Shown: positions 18,657 through 28,589 of the stretch, in pieces
Layout of the letters: each line of letters opens with the position of its first letter
How positions within the stretch are numbered: the stretch's first letter is position 1
Source of the DNA: Rhodospirillaceae bacterium
Lineage (GTDB): Bacteria; Pseudomonadota; Alphaproteobacteria; Rhodospirillales; Casp-alpha2
NCBI GenBank assembly: GCA_002686255.1
Contig: NZAZ01000149.1
Coordinates: 1 to 63,693 of the forward strand
Length of the DNA stretch: 63,693 bases
Direction of reading: 5' to 3'
Notes under the pieces: model-generated
What the model was told of the DNA's origin: nothing
What the model saw: the letters and a program-made list of their open reading frames with translations, nothing else
Databases searched by the model: none
Translations under genes and position numbers: made by a program

Positions 18657-21165
18657 CCCGAAACGCGGCCCCAAGCTCACCCGGCGCCAGTACATCAAGG
18701 CCAACGCCGTTGCCGTAGCGGCTGCCGCCGCCGGCATGCCGGTGCCGGCCCTGGCCGCCAACATCGTCACCGAGAAGGACAAGACGCGGCTCAAATGGTC
18801 AAAGGCGCCCTGCCGGTTCTGCGGCACCGGGTGCAGCGTCATGGTGGCGGCCAAGTCGGGTCGTGTTGTCGCCACGCACGGCGACACCAAGTCCGAGGTC
18901 AACCGCGGGCTCAACTGCGTGAAGGGTTATTTCCTCTCCAAGATCCTTTACGGCCAGGACCGCCTGACCCGGCCACTGCTGCGCATGAGCCAGGGCAAGT
19001 ACGACAAGAACGGCGAGTTCACGCCGGTCTCCTGGGACCAGGCTTTCGACATCATGGCCGAGAAGTTCAAGCAGGCCATCGCCGAGAAAGGCCCCACCGC
19101 CGTCGGCATGTTCGGGTCCGGGCAATGGACGGTCTGGGAAGGCTACGCGGCGTCGAAGCTGATGAAGGCCGGATTCCGCTCCAACAACCTTGAGCCCAAC
19201 GCGCGCCACTGCATGGCGTCGGCCGTCGGCGGTTTCATGCGGACCTTCGGCATCGACGAGCCCATGGGGTGCTATGACGACTTTGAGGCCGCCGACGCCT
19301 TCGTGCTTTGGGGCTCCAACATGGCCGAGATGCACCCGATCCTGTGGACACGGGTCACCGACCGCAGGCTGAGCGAGCCGCATGTGAAGGTGGCGGTTCT
19401 GTCGACCTTCGAGCACCGCTGCTTCGACCTGGCCGACATTCCGATGATCTTCAACCCGCAGACGGACCTGGCGATCCTCAACTTCATCGCCAAGCACATT
19501 ATCGACACGGGGAAAGTCGACTATGATTTTGTGAAGAAGCACGCCAATTTCCGGCTCGGCAACGACGACATCGGGTATGGATTGCGGCCCGAGAATCCGC
19601 TGCAGCAAAAGGCCAAGAACGCCAACAAGGCGGCGGGCTCCAAGCCGATGACCTTCAAGGAATACGCCGAATTCGTCAACCGCTACGACATCGACTACGT
19701 CTCCGAGCTCTCCGGTATTTCCAAGAAGCGCCTCCTGGAGCTGGCCGAGCTCTACGCCGACCCCGATACCAAGGTCATGTCGCTCTGGACCATGGGCTTC
19801 AACCAACACACCCGCGGCGTCTGGTGCAACAACCTGGTCTACAACCTCCACCTGCTGACCGGCAAAATCTCCGAGCCCGGCAACAGCCCGTTCTCCTTGA
19901 CCGGCCAGCCGTCGGCCTGCGGCACGGCCCGCGAGGTCGGCACCTTCTCGCACCGACTGCCCGCCGACCTGGTGGTCAAGAACCCGAAACACCGGGCGAC
20001 GGCGGAAAGGATCTGGAAGCTGCCCGAAGGCACCATCCCGGCGAAGCCCGGCTTTCACGCCGTCCAGCACAATCGCATGTTGAAGGACGGCAAGCTCAAC
20101 GCCTACTGGGTACAGGTGAACAACAACGTCCAGGCGGCGGCCAACCTTAACGAGGAAACGCTTCCCGGCTACCGCAACCCGGACAACTTTGTCGTCGTCT
20201 CGGAAGTCTATCCGACGGTGACGGCGCAGGCCGCCGACCTGATCCTGCCGACCGCGATGTGGGTCGAGAAGGAGGGCGCCTACGGCAACGCCGAGCGCCG
20301 CACCCAGTTCTGGTATCAACTGGTCGACGCGCCGGGAGTGTCGAAATCCGACCTGTGGCAGCTGGTTGAGTTTTCCAAGCGCTTCACCACCAACGAAGTC
20401 TGGGGCGACGAACTGTTGACGAAGGCGCCGGCGTACCGCGGCAAGACCTTGTATGAGGTCCTCTTCAAGAACGGCAACGTGGACCGCTATCCGCTCGCCG
20501 AAACGCATCCGGATTACGCCAACGACGAGGCCAAGGCTTTCGGCTTCTACATCCAGAAGGGCCTGTTCGAGGAGTACGCCGAGTTCGGCCGCGGCCGCGC
20601 CCACGACCTGGCGCCCTTCGAGCGCTACCACCAAGGGCGCGGCCTCCGCTGGCCGGTGGTCGACGGCAAGGAAACCCGGTGGCGCTTCCGCGAGGGTTCC
20701 GACCCCTATGTGGCGGTCGGAACCGAACTGCAGTTTTACGGCAAGAAGGACAACAAGGCGGTGATCTTCGCGCTGCCCTACGAGGCGCCGCCGGAGAGCC
20801 CGGACAAGGAGTTCGACCTGTGGCTGGTCACCGGCCGGGTGCTCGAGCATTGGCATTCAGGGTCGATGACCCAGCGGGTGCCGGAGCTCTACGAGGCCTT
20901 CCCCGACGCCGTCGTCTACATGCACCCCGATGACGCCCAATCACGCGGCCTCAGGCGCGGCAGCGAAGTTCGCGTCGTCTCGCGGCGCGGCGAGATCCGC
21001 ACCCGGGTCGAAACTCGCGGCCGCAACAAGCCGCCGAAGGGCCTGGTCTTCGTCCCCTGGTTCGATGCCAGCCAGCTGATCAACAAGGTGACGCTGGATG
21101 CCACCGACCCCATCTCCAAACAGACGGATTACAAGAAATGCGCAGTCAAGATCACCGCCGCCTGA
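18649..21165 (+). CDS. napA: Periplasmic nitrate reductase catalytic subunit NapA
   Basis: The 838-residue molybdoenzyme has a Tat leader (LTRRQYIK with an Ala-rich core). The [4Fe-4S] site is [10 protein letters not shown] plus a fourth Cys about 27 residues later (GLNCVKGY). The Mo-ligand cysteine lies in [12 protein letters not shown] (residue ~188). The C-terminal molydopterin-dinucleotide domain includes [20 protein letters not shown]. Length and motifs are standard. It reduces nitrate to nitrite in the periplasm with electrons from NapC and NapB. Confidence 0.96.
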   Translation: MSSPKRGPKLTRRQYIKANAVAVAAAAAGMPVPALAANIVTEKDKTRLKWSKAPCRFCGTGCSVMVAAKSGRVVATHGDTKSEVNRGLNCVKGYFLSKILYGQDRLTRPLLRMSQGKYDKNGEFTPVSWDQAFDIMAEKFKQAIAEKGPTAVGMFGSGQWTVWEGYAASKLMKAGFRSNNLEPNARHCMASAVGGFMRTFGIDEPMGCYDDFEAADAFVLWGSNMAEMHPILWTRVTDRRLSEPHVKVAVLSTFEHRCFDLADIPMIFNPQTDLAILNFIAKHIIDTGKVDYDFVKKHANFRLGNDDIGYGLRPENPLQQKAKNANKAAGSKPMTFKEYAEFVNRYDIDYVSELSGISKKRLLELAELYADPDTKVMSLWTMGFNQHTRGVWCNNLVYNLHLLTGKISEPGNSPFSLTGQPSACGTAREVGTFSHRLPADLVVKNPKHRATAERIWKLPEGTIPAKPGFHAVQHNRMLKDGKLNAYWVQVNNNVQAAANLNEETLPGYRNPDNFVVVSEVYPTVTAQAADLILPTAMWVEKEGAYGNAERRTQFWYQLVDAPGVSKSDLWQLVEFSKRFTTNEVWGDELLTKAPAYRGKTLYEVLFKNGNVDRYPLAETHPDYANDEAKAFGFYIQKGLFEEYAEFGRGRAHDLAPFERYHQGRGLRWPVVDGKETRWRFREGSDPYVAVGTELQFYGKKDNKAVIFALPYEAPPESPDKEFDLWLVTGRVLEHWHSGSMTQRVPELYEAFPDAVVYMHPDDAQSRGLRRGSEVRVVSRRGEIRTRVETRGRNKPPKGLVFVPWFDASQLINKVTLDATDPISKQTDYKKCAVKITAA

Positions 21166-21647
21166 GGCCCGCTCTCAGCCGGATGCGCCGCGGGCCGTTC
21201 GCCTGGATCGCCTGCGCCGCCGTCGCCGCAACCGCACTCGCCCTCGCGGACGCCGCCACGGCCGCCGAGCCCATCGCCACGCTCAGGGCCGCGGCGATCG
21301 ATCAGGAGCCGGACGCGCCAGCGATGATGCGCCAGTCCAACAAGGACTTGAGGCGGGCGCGCAACTATCCGGAACAGCCGCCGACCATCCCGCACAAGAT
21401 CCGCGGCTATCAGATCAACCTGAAGACCAACAAGTGCATGAGTTGCCACAGCCGCATGGCGGTCGAGCAATCGCAGGCCCCCATGGTCAGCATCACCCAC
21501 TTCATGGACCGCGACGGTCAGGTCTTGGCCTCGGTCACGTCGCGCCGATATTTCTGCACCCAATGCCACGTGCCGCAGCTGGAAGTGAGGCCGCTGATCG
21601 AAAACACCTTCGTCGATGTCGACACGCTGCTGAAAAAGGGCAACTGA
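21138..21647 (+). CDS. napB: Diheme cytochrome c NapB
   Basis: The 169-residue protein has a long basic N-terminus and a hydrophobic signal (about residues 20-42). Two heme sites (CMSCH near 105 and CTQCH near 138) and the NapB stretch [18 protein letters not shown] follow. The start lies 28 bases inside napA in another frame. NapB accepts electrons from NapC and passes them to NapA. Confidence 0.93.
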   Translation: MRSQDHRRLRPALSRMRRGPFAWIACAAVAATALALADAATAAEPIATLRAAAIDQEPDAPAMMRQSNKDLRRARNYPEQPPTIPHKIRGYQINLKTNKCMSCHSRMAVEQSQAPMVSITHFMDRDGQVLASVTSRRYFCTQCHVPQLEVRPLIENTFVDVDTLLKKGN

Positions 21648-21650
21648 CCC

Positions 21651-22247
21651 GTGACCCGCGCCCAGAGACTGCTGCAATTCTGGAAGCTGCTGAACGACCC
21701 GAGCCGCTATTTCAGCCTCGCCTTCCTGACCTTTGGCGGCTTCATCAGCGGCATCGTCTTTTGGGGCGCCTTCAACACGGCGTTGGAGATCACCAACACC
21801 GAGACCTTCTGCATCGGCTGCCACGAGATGCGCGAGAACGTCTACCAGGAACTGCGCTCGACCATTCATTACTCCAACCGCTCGGGCGTCCGCGCCACCT
21901 GCCCCGACTGCCACGTGCCTCACAACTGGACCGACAAGATCGCCCGCAAGATGGCGGCCACGAAGGAGGTCTGGGGCAAGGTCTTCGGCACCATCGGTAC
22001 GCGCGAGAAGTTCGAAAACAAGCGCCTCGAACTGGCAAAACACGAATGGGCCCGCTTCAAGGCCAACGATTCCCTGGAGTGCCGCAACTGCCACGCCTTC
22101 AACTTCATGGACATCACCCTGCAGAGCCCCCGCGCCGCCGACCACCACCAACGGCTCCTGGGCACCGGGAAGAAAACCTGCATCGACTGCCACAAGGGGA
22201 TTGCTCACAACCTGCCGGATATGGCGGGGGTGAAGGGCTGGAACTGA
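21651..22247 (+). CDS. napC: Membrane-anchored tetraheme quinol dehydrogenase NapC
   Basis: The 198-residue protein uses a GTG start three bases after napB. It has one N-terminal membrane anchor ([17 protein letters not shown] near 25) and four CxxCH sites (CIGCH, CPDCH, CRNCH, CIDCH). It oxidises membrane quinol and feeds NapAB. It ends the operon, and no napF, napG or napH is present in the window. Confidence 0.94.
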   Translation: MTRAQRLLQFWKLLNDPSRYFSLAFLTFGGFISGIVFWGAFNTALEITNTETFCIGCHEMRENVYQELRSTIHYSNRSGVRATCPDCHVPHNWTDKIARKMAATKEVWGKVFGTIGTREKFENKRLELAKHEWARFKANDSLECRNCHAFNFMDITLQSPRAADHHQRLLGTGKKTCIDCHKGIAHNLPDMAGVKGWN

Positions 22248-22317
22248 AATGATATGAGGCTACATTGGCGTTGCAACCCATTCTCGGGAAGTTTCGAATA
22301 TTCCCAAATGACCTCAG

Positions 22318-22497
22318 GTGCCGCTTGTTCGCCAGATCTCCCTCACTCTGGCGTTCAAGGCGGCGACTTTTCTCGAGCTGTTCGTCTTGTTTTTCGGGTC
22401 GGCCGAACCGGTCCACGTGGTCTCGCAGTCGATTACCGTGCGTGGCCTCCTGAATATGAGCGCCCTGGCGGTGGTCCAGGCACAGGCCAAGGGATGA
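22318..22497 (+). CDS. Possible small single-helix membrane protein, unknown
   Basis: A 59-codon GTG-started frame encodes one hydrophobic helix ([16 protein letters not shown]) in the 308-base gap between napC and phaA. The family is not recognised and the ribosome site is poor (CTCAG). It could be a real small protein or a remnant. The rest of the gap shows only the GGAG ribosome site of phaA. Confidence 0.25.
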   Translation: MPLVRQISLTLAFKAATFLELFVLFFGSAEPVHVVSQSITVRGLLNMSALAVVQAQAKG

Positions 22498-22555
22498 CAC
22501 GAAAGGACGGGCGGGCATCGGTCATCCGCCCAGTAGCAAAAAGGAGAACACGATC

Positions 22556-23731
22556 ATGACCCATATTGTTATCGCCGCCGCCGCGCGCACGCCCGTTGGC
22601 ACCTTCAACGGTGGTTTGAGTTCCGTTGCCGCCAGCGCCCTGGGAGAGGTCGCCATCACCGCGGCGCTCGAGCGCGCCGGAGTCGACGCTGCCGACGTGG
22701 ACGAGGTCATCATGGGCCACGTCCTGGCCGCCGGCGCCGGCCAGAACCCGGCCCGTCAAGCGGCCATCGCGGCCGGCATTCCGATCGAAAGCACGGCCTA
22801 CGGCGTCAACCAGGTCTGCGGCTCGGGCCTTCGCACGGTGGCGCTGGGCAGCCAGGCCATCAAGTGCGGCGATGCGGCCATCGTCGTCGCCGGCGGCATG
22901 GAAAGCATGAGCCAGTCGCCTCATTGCGCGCACCTGCGCAGCGGCACGAAGATGGGCCCGGCGGAGCTCGTCGACACTATGATCAATGACGGGCTGTGGG
23001 ATGCCTTCAACGGCTATCACATGGGCACCACGGCCGAGAACGTGGCCGAGAAATGGCAGCTCACCCGCGAGGACCAGGACGCCTTCGCACTGGCCTCCCA
23101 GCAAAAGGCCGCCGCGGCCCAGGCCGACGGCGTGTTCGACGACGAGATCGTGCCGGTCACCATCAAGAGCCGCCGCGGCGACACCGTGGTCGATACGGAC
23201 GAACACCCCAAACCCGACACCACGGCCGAGAGCCTGGCCAAGCTGCGCCCGGCCTTCAGCAAGGACGGCACGGTGACCGCTGGCAACGCGTCCGGTCTCA
23301 ACGACGGCGCCTCGGTGACGGTGCTGATGACGGCGGAAGAGGCATCGCGGCGCGGCATCACGCCGCTGGCCCGGATCGCGTCCTGGGCGACCGCCGGCGT
23401 CGATCCGACGATCATGGGCACGGGGCCGATCCCGGCCAGCCGCCTGGCGTTGGAGAAGGCCGGTTGGACGACGGACGATCTCGATCTGATCGAGGCCAAC
23501 GAGGCTTTCGCCGCCCAGGCTTGCGCCGTCAACAAGGACATGGGTTGGGACACCGACAAGGTCAACGTCAACGGCGGAGCCATTGCGCTCGGCCATCCGA
23601 TCGGCGCTTCCGGGAATCGCGTGCTGGTGACGCTTCTCCACGAGATGCGGAAGCGCGACGCCAAGAAGGGCCTGACCACACTCTGCATCGGCGGCGGCAT
23701 GGGCATCGCCGTGTGCGTCGAGCGCGACTAG
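22556..23731 (+). CDS. phaA: Acetyl-CoA C-acetyltransferase (beta-ketothiolase)
   Basis: The 391-residue thiolase has the nucleophile in [14 protein letters not shown] (Cys near 88), the ESMSQSPH region and the C-terminal acid/base motifs [17 protein letters not shown] (His near 348) and [14 protein letters not shown] (Cys near 378). It condenses two acetyl-CoA to acetoacetyl-CoA for PHB synthesis. AAGGAG lies upstream of the ATG. phaB follows after 74 bases. Confidence 0.94.
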   Translation: MTHIVIAAAARTPVGTFNGGLSSVAASALGEVAITAALERAGVDAADVDEVIMGHVLAAGAGQNPARQAAIAAGIPIESTAYGVNQVCGSGLRTVALGSQAIKCGDAAIVVAGGMESMSQSPHCAHLRSGTKMGPAELVDTMINDGLWDAFNGYHMGTTAENVAEKWQLTREDQDAFALASQQKAAAAQADGVFDDEIVPVTIKSRRGDTVVDTDEHPKPDTTAESLAKLRPAFSKDGTVTAGNASGLNDGASVTVLMTAEEASRRGITPLARIASWATAGVDPTIMGTGPIPASRLALEKAGWTTDDLDLIEANEAFAAQACAVNKDMGWDTDKVNVNGGAIALGHPIGASGNRVLVTLLHEMRKRDAKKGLTTLCIGGGMGIAVCVERD

Positions 23732-23752
23732 GGTCGAGGCTCTGGGCCCCAG

Positions 23753-23818
23753 TGAGGAGGAGTTGAATTATGGGTAGAGTAGCACCAATGAGGAGGAGTT
23801 GAATTATGGGTAGAGTAG
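23753..23818 (+). repeat. Tandem duplication of the phaB translation-start region, creating a 10-codon leader
   Basis: A 30-base unit beginning TGAGGAGGAGTTGAATTATG occurs at 23753-23782 and again, identical, at 23789-23818, separated by CACCAA. Each copy carries GGAGGAG, a spacer and the phaB start ATGGGTAGAGTA. Copy 1 therefore initiates a peptide MGRVAPMRRS (23770-23802) whose stop lies just before the real phaB ATG at 23806. Its last codons overlap the phaB ribosome site. Confidence 0.85.
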
Positions 23819-24531
23819 TAATGGTCACCGGTGGCAGCCGCGGCATCGGCCGCGCCATCTCCGAGGCCCTCGATGCCGACGGCTACACGGTCGTCGCCAC
23901 CTATGCCGGCAACGACGAGGCGGCGGCCAAGTTCACGGAGGAGACCGGCATCATCGCCCGCAAGTTCGACGTCGGCGACTTCGACGCCTGTGCAGAAGCG
24001 GTCCAGCGGATCGAGTCCGATGTTGGGCCCATCGACGTGCTGGTCAACAACGCCGGCATTACCCGCGACAAACCGCTGCACAAGATGAACCGCGAGCAAT
24101 GGAATGCGGTGATTGCGACCAATCTCACCAGTATCTTCAATCTGTCACGGTTGTTGATCGACGGCATGCGCGCGCGCGGATTCGGCCGAATCATCAACAT
24201 CAGCTCGATCAACGGCCAGAAGGGGCAGTTCGGACAGTCCAACTACTCGGCGGCCAAGGCCGGCGCCATCGGCTTCACCAAGGCCCTGGCCCTGGAAACC
24301 GCCGCCAAGGGGATAACGGTCAACGCCATCGCGCCGGGCTACATCGCCACCGAGATGGTGATGGCCGTGCCGGAAGAGGTGCTGAACACCAAGGTCATTC
24401 CGCTGATTCCGGTTGGCCGTCTGGGTCAGGCGAAAGAGATCGCCCGGTGCGTGGTGTTCCTGGCCTCCGACGACGCCGGATTCATCACCGGCTCGACAAT
24501 TTCGGCCAACGGCGGCCAGTACATGGCCTGA
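23806..24531 (+). CDS. phaB: Acetoacetyl-CoA reductase
   Basis: The 241-residue short-chain dehydrogenase has the NADP-binding TGGSRGIG near residue 7, NNAG near 83, the catalytic Ser in NISSINGQKGQFGQSNY with Tyr-x3-Lys (YSAAK) near 150, and the PhaB-type end FITGSTISANGGQYM. It makes (R)-3-hydroxybutyryl-CoA. The start is the second copy of a duplicated initiation region. Confidence 0.94.
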   Translation: MGRVVMVTGGSRGIGRAISEALDADGYTVVATYAGNDEAAAKFTEETGIIARKFDVGDFDACAEAVQRIESDVGPIDVLVNNAGITRDKPLHKMNREQWNAVIATNLTSIFNLSRLLIDGMRARGFGRIINISSINGQKGQFGQSNYSAAKAGAIGFTKALALETAAKGITVNAIAPGYIATEMVMAVPEEVLNTKVIPLIPVGRLGQAKEIARCVVFLASDDAGFITGSTISANGGQYMA

Positions 24532-24583
24532 CGGGGTCGGGAAAGGTCGCCCAAACGACCGTCCGGCGATCGGGGCCAAAGGG

Positions 24584-24616
24584 AAACCAAGTAGAAACCA
24601 AGTAGAAACCAAGTAG
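24584..24616 (+). repeat. Triple 11-bp tandem repeat in the leader of the phasin-like gene
   Basis: AAACCAAGTAG occurs three times without gaps at 24584, 24595 and 24606, ending 12 bases before the ATG at 24629. The AAGGAG ribosome site follows directly. Slippage there would change the distance from phaB but not the initiation site itself. Confidence 0.85.
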
Positions 24617-24628
24617 AAGGAGAGTACC

Positions 24629-24916
24629 ATGAGTGTCAAGGAAGCTTTTGTTCGGCAAACTGAGGAGCAGATCGAAGAGTGGCAGGCGCAACTCGACGAA
24701 TTCAACAGGAAACTCGAGGAAGCCGAAGCCCAGTCGAAGGCCGAAATCGAGAACAGCATCGCCCAGATGGAAAAGACCCTCGAACAGGCGCTCGCCATGC
24801 AGGAACAAGTTCAAAAGGCGAGTGAGAACGCCTGGAACGACATGAGTTCGGCCACCGAGAAGGCGTACGAGCAATTGAAGAAGGGATGGGAGAAAGCCCT
24901 CTCTCGATACGAGTGA
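24629..24916 (+). CDS. Small coiled-coil protein, probable phasin-like granule protein
   Basis: The 95-residue protein is highly charged and Glu/Gln/Lys-rich. It is helical with coiled-coil heptads throughout (RQTEEQIEEWQAQLDEFNRK near 9, AQMEKTLEQALAMQEQVQKA near 45), and has no signal or membrane segment. Its place between phaB and phaC suggests a role on PHA granules, although the classic phasin domain is not clearly present. GGAG lies upstream of the ATG. Confidence 0.65.
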   Translation: MSVKEAFVRQTEEQIEEWQAQLDEFNRKLEEAEAQSKAEIENSIAQMEKTLEQALAMQEQVQKASENAWNDMSSATEKAYEQLKKGWEKALSRYE

Positions 24917-24986
24917 CGAATTGGCGCCGAGGCGGAGCGGATATTTCGACACGATGCCGCGAGACCGACGGAGAGAGGCGGGAAAC

Positions 24987-26792
24987 ATGACCAAGCGAGA
25001 TCAGACCCAGGGTACCGGCGGTCGAACCGACCCGTCGGCGAATGATTTCGAAGCGTTGGCCGAGCAGACCCAGAGGGTCGTCCAGGCCTTCTGGGAGCGT
25101 CAGACGAAAGAGATGGCCGAGCCCGGTTTCTCAATCGTCGACGTTTCAGGCGTGAGCCAGGCGTTTGCCGACTTTTCGCGGCAACTGATATCGAACCCGA
25201 CCAAGTTCGCCGAGGCGCAGACGCGGCTGTGGCAGGATAACGTGGCCCTCCTACAAAATCTTCAGGACCGGATCTCCGGAAAAGAGGTTGACCCCTTCAT
25301 CACGGTGCCGAAAGGCGACCAGCGCTTCAGCGACAAGGCCTGGGAAGAGGACATAATCTACGACTATGTCAAACAGGCCTATCTGGTCTCCTCTCAATGG
25401 ATCCAGTCATTTGTCGAAGAGATCGAAATGGACGCGCAAACCAAGGAAAAGGTCAGTTTGTACACCCGGCAGTTCGTGAGCGCGATGGCGCCTAGTAACT
25501 TTGCGCTCATGAACCCCACCGTGCTGAGAGAGACCCGTGAGACGGGCGGAGAGAATCTCCTCAAGGGTTTCAAAAACCTTCTCACTGATCTGGAAAAGGG
25601 GAAGGGACAGCTGAGGATCAGCATGACGGACGACGAGGCGTTCGAAATCGGCAAGAACGTCGCCGTTACACCGGGTAAGGTCATCTACCAGACCGAGCTG
25701 ATGCAACTCATTCAGTATGCACCTTCGACGGACAAGGTCTACAAGCGGCCGCTGCTGATCGTTCCGCCCTGGATCAACAAGTTCTATATCCTCGATCTGC
25801 AGCCGAAGAACAGCTTCATCAAGTGGGTCGTGGACCAGGGATACACGGTGTTCGTGATCTCATGGGTCAATCCGCAGGAGAGCCTCGCCGACAAGAGCTT
25901 CGAGGACTACATGCTCGAAGGTCCGGTCGCGGCGCTCGCCGCCATCGAGCAGGCGATCGGCGAGAAGGATATCAACGTTCTCGGTTTCTGCATCGGCGGC
26001 ATCCTAACCGTCGCCACGCTCGCCTACCTGGCGGCCTGCAAGGACCAGCGCGTCAAGTCGGCGACCTTCCTCGCTACCATGGTGAACCTCAAGGACGTGG
26101 GGGAGGTCTCGGTTTTCATCGACGAGACCCAACTTCAAAGCCTCGAAAAGCATGTGGCCAGCACGGGGTACCTGGAAGGCCACCACATGGCCGACATGTT
26201 CAGTCTGATGCGCGAGAACGATCTCATCTGGTCGTTCGTCGTGAACAACTACCTGATGGGCAAGGATCCGATCCCGTTCGACCTCCTGTACTGGAACGCG
26301 GATTCGACCCGCTTGCCCGCGGCCATGTTGGTGTTTTACCTCCGTAAGTTTTATCAGCAGAACCTCCTCATGGTGCCGGGCGGCATGACGCTTGCGGACG
26401 TGCCCATCGATCTCGGCAAGATCAAGACCCCCATCTATTCGATCGCCACCAAGGACGATCACATTGCGCCTTGGCCCTCGTGCTATCCGCTCACCCAGGC
26501 GACGTCCGGGCCCGTGCGATTCGTACTTGGTGCGTCGGGGCATATCGCCGGCATCGTCAACCCGCCGGCCAGGAAGAAGTACGGCTTTTGGGTCAACGAT
26601 ACGATGTCTACGGACCCCGAAGATTGGCTCGCTGCCGCCGAAGCCCACGAAGGATCGTGGTGGCCCGATTGGAAGAAATGGATCCGCAAGCAGAGCGGCG
26701 CCAAGGTCGCGCCCCGTGTGCCCGGCGAGGGAGGACTCGAGCCGGTCGAAGAGGCGCCGGGATCATACGTGAAAGTCAGAATGCCCAACTAA
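24987..26792 (+). CDS. phaC: Class I poly(3-hydroxyalkanoate) synthase
   Basis: The 601-residue PhaC has the lipase-like box GFCIGG (catalytic Cys near residue 334), a catalytic Asp/His region (TKDDHIAPWPSCY near 490; GASGHIAGIVNPPA near 518) and the PPWINKFYILDLQPKNSFI stretch near 255. The start at 24987 is chosen over 24921 because GGCGGGAAAC precedes it and conserved sequence begins after it. It polymerises 3-hydroxybutyryl-CoA. It follows phaA-phaB and the phasin-like gene on the same strand. Confidence 0.93.
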   Translation: MTKRDQTQGTGGRTDPSANDFEALAEQTQRVVQAFWERQTKEMAEPGFSIVDVSGVSQAFADFSRQLISNPTKFAEAQTRLWQDNVALLQNLQDRISGKEVDPFITVPKGDQRFSDKAWEEDIIYDYVKQAYLVSSQWIQSFVEEIEMDAQTKEKVSLYTRQFVSAMAPSNFALMNPTVLRETRETGGENLLKGFKNLLTDLEKGKGQLRISMTDDEAFEIGKNVAVTPGKVIYQTELMQLIQYAPSTDKVYKRPLLIVPPWINKFYILDLQPKNSFIKWVVDQGYTVFVISWVNPQESLADKSFEDYMLEGPVAALAAIEQAIGEKDINVLGFCIGGILTVATLAYLAACKDQRVKSATFLATMVNLKDVGEVSVFIDETQLQSLEKHVASTGYLEGHHMADMFSLMRENDLIWSFVVNNYLMGKDPIPFDLLYWNADSTRLPAAMLVFYLRKFYQQNLLMVPGGMTLADVPIDLGKIKTPIYSIATKDDHIAPWPSCYPLTQATSGPVRFVLGASGHIAGIVNPPARKKYGFWVNDTMSTDPEDWLAAAEAHEGSWWPDWKKWIRKQSGAKVAPRVPGEGGLEPVEEAPGSYVKVRMPN

Positions 26793-26825
26793 CGGTCCAA
26801 ACGGGAATCCGGCGGATGATGGACA

Positions 26826-28556
26826 ATGGTTAACGATGCACTTCGAAAGCCTGTGATCGTCATTCTTGGCGGCGGCTTCGCGGGCGTGTTCGCAGCCAAA
26901 TCGCTCAAGCGTCGGCTCGGCTGGGACGCGGAAATCGAACTGATCAACGACGCCAACTATTTCGTCTTCCAGCCCCTGCTTCCCGGGGTTGCGGGGGGCG
27001 GCATCACGTCCTCGGATGCCGTCACGCCGCTACGCGCCATGTTGAAGGACATACACATCCGCATGGCCGAGGTTTTCGACATCGACCTTGCGGCAAAGGA
27101 GATCATCGTTGTCCAGGGCACCAAGCGGCGTCTTATTCCCCTCGCCTACGATCATCTCGTGATCGCGCTTGGTCAGAAGGTCGATCTCAGTCGGGTTCCA
27201 GGCTTGGCGGAGCACGCGTTCACGATGAAGAACTTGGGGGATGCCCACCGCCTCAGGAACCATGTCATCGATTGCCTGGAACACGCGGACGTGACGCAGG
27301 ACCCCAAACTCAAACGCGAGCTTCTGACATTCGTCGTCGCAGGGGCGGGGTTTTCGGGGGTCGAGACGGTCGGAGAAATGAAGGATCTGATCGACCGCTC
27401 GCTCAAGTTCTACCCGAACATTGAACGCGAGGAAATCCGCGTGCTCCTGATCGAGTTCTCCGACCGAATCCTTCAGCAACTCCCCCCGGATCTGGCCGAA
27501 TACGCATCGCAACAACTTCGAAAGCGTGGCATTGAGATCCTTCTTGAGACAGAGATCTGCTCGGCGACGGGATCGTCTATCGAAACGACCGACGACCGCA
27601 TCTTCGGAACGAAGACGATCGTCGCCACCATCGGTAACACGCCGCATCCGCTGGTGATGTCACTCGACGACCTTCCCAAGGACAAGGGCAAGATCGCAGT
27701 CGACCGGTTCCTCCGCGTGTCCGGTGTCGATTCCGTCTGGGCCATCGGCGATTTGGCACTCATTCCCCTGGTCGAGGAACCCGAAGAGTACGAACAGTTC
27801 GCACCCCCCACGGCCCAGTTTGCCGTGCGTGAGGGAGGCTGTGTCGCGCGCAACATCGCTCGCACGATCCTGGGCGGTGATCTCATCCCCTTTTCCTACG
27901 AGTCCAAGGGCGCCATGGCGTCCCTCGGCGGCCGCAGGGCGGTGGCGCAGGTCTACGGCATCCGAATGTCCGGCATGCTCGCCTGGTTCTTGTGGCGGGC
28001 ATTTTATCTGTCGTTCCTTCCCGGGGGGATCACCCGGGTGCGGGTGCTCGTCAACTGGATCATGGACGCTGTCCTGCCCCGGAACACCGTCCAGGTGCAG
28101 CAGGCGGAGAGCCAGTCCACCCGCTACGTCCACTTCCGAAAGGGCGACGAGGTCTTCGAGCCCGGCATGTTGGCCGACGGCTTTTACGTCGTCCTGTCGG
28201 GATCGTTCGAGTTGAAGATCGAAGATCCCAGCGCCGAAGAACCAGTCATCCGAACGTTGGGACCCGGAGATCACTTCGGAGAACGCGTGATCTTCGGCGA
28301 CGGCCTGCGAACGGGCTCGGTGCGCGCACTGGACGCCTCGCTGGCCTTGGTGGTGAACCGCGAAGACTTCGAACGATTTGCCGGTGCCTTCAAGGTGCTT
28401 GGCGACTATTTCTCGGACTACATCCCGAAGACGTTTCCCATCTCCATCCACGACGCGGGGAACGAGCCGACATCTGAGTCCACGCCCACGGGGAAAGGCT
28501 CACCGATACCCCGGTGGAGAAAGCCGCGTCCGGGCAATGCAGCCCCGCGGCAATGA
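26826..28556 (+). CDS. Type II NADH:quinone oxidoreductase fused to a cyclic-nucleotide-binding domain
   Basis: Residues 1-~420 are an NDH-2: FAD site VILGGGFAGVFAAKSL near 12, NAD site VVAGAGFSGVETVGEM near 172, second FAD motif VWAIGDLALIP near 303, and a membrane-binding amphipathic C-terminal part (AWFLWRAFYLSFLPGGITRV near 383). Residues ~430-545 are a CNB/Crp-type domain (FRKGDEVFEPGMLADGFYVV, TLGPGDHFGERVIF, GSVRALDASLALVV). No DNA-binding helix follows. The fusion suggests NADH oxidation gated by a small ligand. It lies 34 bases after phaC. Confidence 0.85.
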   Translation: MVNDALRKPVIVILGGGFAGVFAAKSLKRRLGWDAEIELINDANYFVFQPLLPGVAGGGITSSDAVTPLRAMLKDIHIRMAEVFDIDLAAKEIIVVQGTKRRLIPLAYDHLVIALGQKVDLSRVPGLAEHAFTMKNLGDAHRLRNHVIDCLEHADVTQDPKLKRELLTFVVAGAGFSGVETVGEMKDLIDRSLKFYPNIEREEIRVLLIEFSDRILQQLPPDLAEYASQQLRKRGIEILLETEICSATGSSIETTDDRIFGTKTIVATIGNTPHPLVMSLDDLPKDKGKIAVDRFLRVSGVDSVWAIGDLALIPLVEEPEEYEQFAPPTAQFAVREGGCVARNIARTILGGDLIPFSYESKGAMASLGGRRAVAQVYGIRMSGMLAWFLWRAFYLSFLPGGITRVRVLVNWIMDAVLPRNTVQVQQAESQSTRYVHFRKGDEVFEPGMLADGFYVVLSGSFELKIEDPSAEEPVIRTLGPGDHFGERVIFGDGLRTGSVRALDASLALVVNREDFERFAGAFKVLGDYFSDYIPKTFPISIHDAGNEPTSESTPTGKGSPIPRWRKPRPGNAAPRQ

Positions 28557-28589
28557 GGGGAACTAGGCGAAGGGAATTGAGAGGACGAA

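Noticed and set aside
18799..20856. Long minus-strand open frame (685 codons) antisense to napA
   Set aside because: It lies entirely within napA, has no ribosome site or recognisable domains, and is Val/Arg/Gly-rich as expected from the complement of GC-rich code.
22433..23641. 402-codon minus-strand open frame
   Set aside because: Antisense of phaA, which has all thiolase motifs.
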